Source of the DNA: Piliocolobus tephrosceles | Lineage: Eukaryota > Chordata > Mammalia > Primates > Cercopithecidae | Assembly: GCF_002776525.5 (NCBI RefSeq) | Contig: NC_045436.1 | Location: 14,295,243 to 14,359,242 of the forward strand | Direction of reading: 5' to 3' | Length of the DNA: 64,000 bases | Shown: one piece after another, positions 60,233 through 64,000 of the stretch | How positions within the stretch are numbered: the stretch's first letter is position 1 | Layout: every line of letters begins with the position of its first letter | Made by a program: the position numbers and the translations under genes | Notes under the pieces: model-generated | What the model was told of the DNA's origin: nothing | The model's input: only the letters and a program-made list of their open reading frames with translations | Databases searched by the model: none

Positions 60233-60933
60233 AATTCTCTGGAGGAATATTGACTGAATTGACTGATATAGATTCTTTTTATGTTCATTCTGCTTCCTTG
60301 CAATTCTTCTGCAAGTCATTTGTCACGTATAGTTTTATAACCTTGATTTTAAGATTGTCACAGCTGGAGTCCTAATATTTGTAGCATTTTTCTTCCCTTT
60401 CTCATTCTTTATTTCTTTTGCTCTCAACTATCACCTAGTTGGCCATGGTTATTTGCCTGGTGAAGTAACTTAAACCTTCATTCTTGGAGGTTCTGTGCCA
60501 TTAACTGTCCTGTGAAATTAAAGTAGTTATAAATTTGATTGAATCTGATTGATTTTTATCACAAGTCATGAAAGTACTACTGAGAGCCTTAGGAGACTTC
60601 CCAACATTATAGACACACTTCTGACTCCTTCTGTGTAGTGGGAACCCATGTTCGCCTTGATAGAATCAAAGCACATCAGTCAATACTCTGTCTTAATTGC
60701 CTATTGATTTGCTGCTTAAGGAGTACTATGTGGCCAGGTGACAGCCTAAACTTTCAATTAAATGTAACCAGTTAGATGTTGCCTTTAAAAAGAAGTATTC
60801 TCTTGGGAAATAAAACATTTAGGCTGGCAGAACCCACAATTTTGAGAAAAGGATGAAGAAATGATGCTAGTAGTTCATTAGAGCTAATAGTGAGAAGAGA
60901 ATAGTATTCCCACTGACTTTCCTTGATTCTCAG
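60233..60933. other. unique sequence upstream of the candidate exon
   Basis: No repeat recognised. The last 30 bases hold a CTGAC branch-point-like motif and a pyrimidine-rich tract. Confidence 0.4.
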
Positions 60934-61101
60934 ATCTGGAAATTCTTGATATGGAAAAAACAGAAGTTTCTTGGTATAGAATCAGTGATTCAGAATACAT
61001 AATATATCCTGAAGAACAAGATCCCAACCCCCTTTTCAAAGTATCATCACTCAATGGGCATAAATACAGAATATTTGAACTGCATTATGCTAATCTATCA
61101 G
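60934..61101 (+). other. candidate internal coding exon, product unknown
   Basis: A 168-base segment lies between a good acceptor (CACTGACTTTCCTTGATTCTCAG, with a CTGAC branch-point-like motif 18-22 bases upstream) and a strong donor (CAG|GTAAGC). It enters and leaves in the same phase (2 bases, 55 codons, 1 base), so it could be included or skipped without a frame change. Only this frame is open. The peptide starts LEILDMEKTEVSWYR, includes DSEYIIYPEEQDPNPLFK, and ends FELHYANLS, with balanced composition and a potential N-glycosylation site (NLS). Phase 1-1 exons are common in extracellular modules. No other convincing exon was found, so it may be a lone exon of a large-intron gene, a pseudoexon or chance. 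I do not recognise the protein. Confidence 0.35.
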
Positions 61102-61211
61102 GTAAGCTCCTTCAGGGTAATAGGCAACATGACAAAAAATCAGGGAATTCCATTAGTCTGAGCCTATTGCTGTACCTTATTTATTTAGGGGAAAAAAGAG
61201 AAATTTCCTAG

Positions 61212-64000
61212 TGAGAACAATGCTCTGTGGTGTACCTTACTTTTGAGCAAGACTTTCTGTAAATCCATAGATGAAGTTTTTGGTGAAAGAATTATGAGCA
61301 GGGAAAGCAAATTCATATTCAGGGTACTACCCCTTCCATGATGGGAGCATTCAATGTATTAACCAGTGGCTGGAGTGTCCCCATACAGAATGATGCCATA
61401 GAGGGAGCTCATTGTTGAGCTCTGTTATTGGCCAACACTTAGATCAGCCATCATGAGAAAAGTACATATTGTTGTGCCCATGAGTAAGCTCCATCCCTGC
61501 TGTTTTGGCTACATAGTCCATGAGTATTGGGCAAGAGCAGGGTTGACTGGGGAAAGAAACAAAATGGGTCATCTTGTTCAGTTCGTTAGTAAGACCCTCC
61601 TCTTCTATGGTTGCTCTTTATATGTATTCGTATGTCTCTATATTTCTTCTCCAGGCACCCCAATAACCAATCTTGCAATCATGCTTCTTCCAAATCTCTA
61701 AACATGTAACCAAATTATTAGCCAGTTGTCAAAGATCAGGACATAATGTTCTTCTGGTCATCTCTTCTTCCAGGAAAAATGAACAAACAGTTGCATTATG
61801 CAAAATTATATCTTCACCAGTACTCTGGACCACTCCTGAGTGAGTTTAGAGTGCTGTAGCCTTCTGCTTTCAGATGGTGCCAGCCATACCATACAGGGCC
61901 ATCTGTAAACCAGGTCTGTAATGTGTCTTCTTCTGTCAACTTGTCATGGGATACAACCCATGCTACAGATATGGGTTTGGACAGAGTGAGTAATATAACA
62001 GGAGTAGGGGTCATGAACGTCTGAGCTGTTAGCTCATAGAGTGTACTTGTGCCTTCGGAACCTACTCAAGCCCAGTTTCACATATGTGACTTCCAATTAA
62101 TGATGGACTTTTGCTGTGTATGTCCAGCTTCATGTCATTATAGGTCAGACATAGTCGGTCCAGAATGCACAGCTCAGCCTACTATGGTACCCTATATCAA
62201 GCATTTAGTCTGTAGAAGAACCCAGAAGCATGCTAGAAACTGTTTATAAGAAAATGGTAATCTGTGAAGGAAGGATTACATGTCTTTACTCCGGAATCAC
62301 AAATGTCACTGTTGTGATTCAATTATTGCTGTCTTTAAAAATACAGTAAGAGTATATTTAACTTTTACAATATTTCATCATAGCATCTTCATAGGACTGA
62401 AATAGCAGAGTGACTTTAACAGCAGCCTGAACCTGATGTAGCGCTTCCTCGAAATCCACGTTTCATACAAATCTAGCAGCAGTTCTGACCACTCAGTAAA
62501 TAGGTGGAAGTAGCACCCCAAATTGGGATATGTATTGCCTCTAAAACCACAGTAGCTCAGTAGGCATTGTGTCTCTTCTTTGTGACAGGAGAGAACACAT
62601 GCACTTGTTTTTTACCTGGAAAGGATGTCAGCATTCCCCAGATCAGTCAGATCTTAGAATTATCACTGAGAAATCTTTGCACATCTTTGAAATTGTCTGT
62701 TATTTTGTTCCCACCCTCTGGCATACATGTATCATACCACAGTGGTTAGGATTCTTACTGCTACCTGTAATCATTATGATGTCATTGACATGCGCTAATT
62801 TGATGTTCTGTGAAATGAAGAGAAGATCAAAGTCCTTGCAGACTAGATTATGACTGAGAGTTGGAGAGTGATATAATCCTGTGGTGAGAAAGCAGAGAAA
62901 GTATACTGTCATTACTAAGATTCATAGGGAAAAGTATTTAACAGATTGATGGCTGCATTTCAAGTATCAGGGGATATGTTGATTTTCTCCAGTAACTAAA
63001 CCAACCCTAAATCTAAAGCAATACTGCAGTTAGAATCTCCACTTGATAAAATTTATAATAATTATTTCTCTTTTCCCAAGACCCATCTGTGTTTTGCTTC
63101 AGCCAAAAAGGCAAATTTTACAGAAGAAGTGATTAGAATCACTTAACTGGATGTTAGCACTAACCTCTGCAATCCTCCCAGAAGCACACAGTATTGTTTT
63201 GCCTTTACTATTATAATAGGTAGAAGCAATTTTTTCTTTCTTGCACTTTGTCTTTCCTGGTATATTATAGTAGCCCATGGTTCTATATTAGTGTGGAAAC
63301 TAATGTGGACTTATGCCGGTTGCTTTGTATGTCTATTCCAAATATGCATCCTAAAATTTGGGAAATCATCATTGGTAGATGCAGAGGCACAGTGGTCACT
63401 GTGAGATGGACATAAAACACAGCTCTGTTAATCTTGACAGGTGAATAATGCCAGTGTTGGGTCTCAAGAAAATAGTGCGCTCCAAACAACGAGTAATCAC
63501 CAAATCCTAACTACTTCCCCTAATGCACAGTCATCTGGGAAAATGACTAGAGGTTCCTTGGGGGAGGCTGAGGGAAGATTTATAGTATAAATGTTAACAG
63601 TGTAGCAGAGTCCGTTCACTTTTCTGTTCCACTCACAATGTGTTTTTCAAAGCATCAATGCAGAGAATGTCTTCTGGGCTTTCACAATGGGGACATAGTT
63701 ATGGGCAGGAGACCAGCTCTCATGCAATAAATCCACTCCAACTTTCTAATCTCCATAAGCATTTGGGTAATGTTTTCTGTAACAAACGAAGAAATTTGAC
63801 TTAATTTTGTTCAGTATAGGCCACCTATGTTTAGTTCCAAATTTTAATCAACCACCCAAGCACAGTAACTCCTGGCCTCATGAGCTAACTCCTTGATCCA
63901 GGATGTCTGCATAGCGCAACTGTATCAATAGATTTGACCTGATGGAAATTTTTTTTCCCAGATCCCAAACACATAGCATTCAAATTTTGTGGGCAACTTT
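61212..64000 (-). pseudogene. pol: decayed ERV-L (class III) pol, antisense
   Basis: Minus-strand frames carry retroviral pol marks in the right order from high to low coordinate. LAHVNDIIMITGSS (about 62753-62800) stands where the YxDD reverse transcriptase box lies, with Y to H and first D to N. TWFTDGPVWYG (about 61885-61916) is the RNase H opening, which in ERV-L-type elements is followed by a Tyr/Gly-rich segment. Sequence below 61800 should be integrase but no HHCC or DDE motif is clear. Many stops and frame changes occur. The catalytic box is lost, so it is inactive. It continues past the window end. Assignment to ERV-L rests on these two motifs. Confidence 0.6.

Noticed and set aside
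62735..62790. tRNA-like A-box phrase (GTGGTTAGGATTCT)
   Set aside because: There is no B box, no cloverleaf pairing and no CCA-side stem. It falls inside the ERV-L pol remnant.
1..64000. CRISPR arrays, bacterial operons, phage or toxin-antitoxin modules
   Set aside because: All dispersed repeats are eukaryotic transposons, and no direct-repeat/spacer pattern or operon-like gene packing exists. The only regular tandem unit is the 86-bp leader repeat.

Overview
This window looks like Old World monkey (cercopithecid) nuclear DNA. It is AT-rich, carries about 16 Alu copies plus L1, L2/MIR, MaLR, ERV and Tigger-type repeats, and shows no intact gene. Two young Alus (25754-26059 and 52909-53200) carry bases I know from macaque/baboon AluYR-type elements: in sense orientation, GGCTCAAGCC at the head and GAGATCCGGCCAC in the right arm. 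Human AluY has GCTCACGCC and GATC(G/A)CGCCAC there. Almost every long open frame is an Alu, LTR or L1 read in some frame.

Layout. 1-13172: an antisense LTR (89-504), a 235-bp Tigger-type element with TA target duplications (1949-2183), an L1 3' end split by a MaLR LTR (2605-3960), an LTR carrying a 134-bp piece of L1 ORF1 (4550-5380), an L1 3' end split by a 258-bp solo LTR (5505-6402), two Alus, old L2/MIR pieces and a second Tigger-type element. 13173-28946: a stack of nested proviruses. The outer one has LTRs at 13173-13762 and 28343-28946, a splice donor and gag start after the first LTR and a polypurine tract before the second. It has received two solo LTRs and a second class I (gammaretrovirus-like) provirus at 19617-27776, which itself received three Alus and an antisense CpG-rich LTR. 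The inner provirus keeps a tRNA-Arg-like primer site, gag capsid, an RNase H piece, integrase and scraps of env, all broken; its reverse transcriptase domain and most of env are deleted.

28947-52392: mostly old unique sequence with scattered Alus, MaLR LTRs and L1 pieces. A short CpG-rich solo LTR sits inside an Alu with a 6-bp duplication (34958-35259). Two long stretches lack recognisable repeats (38991-43239 and 46933-49884). 52393-58288: an antisense L1 that reached its 5' end, flanked by a perfect 17-bp duplication, with two Alus inserted and most of the reverse transcriptase domain deleted. 58289-64000: a Tigger-type element, an Alu, one candidate orphan coding exon with good splice sites (60934-61101), and an antisense decayed ERV-L pol to the window end.

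Nothing here is a working gene system. Points of most interest are the triplicated primer-site leader, the L1 fragment templated into an LTR, the depth of provirus nesting, the young LTRs and the possible exon. All family assignments are by eye.
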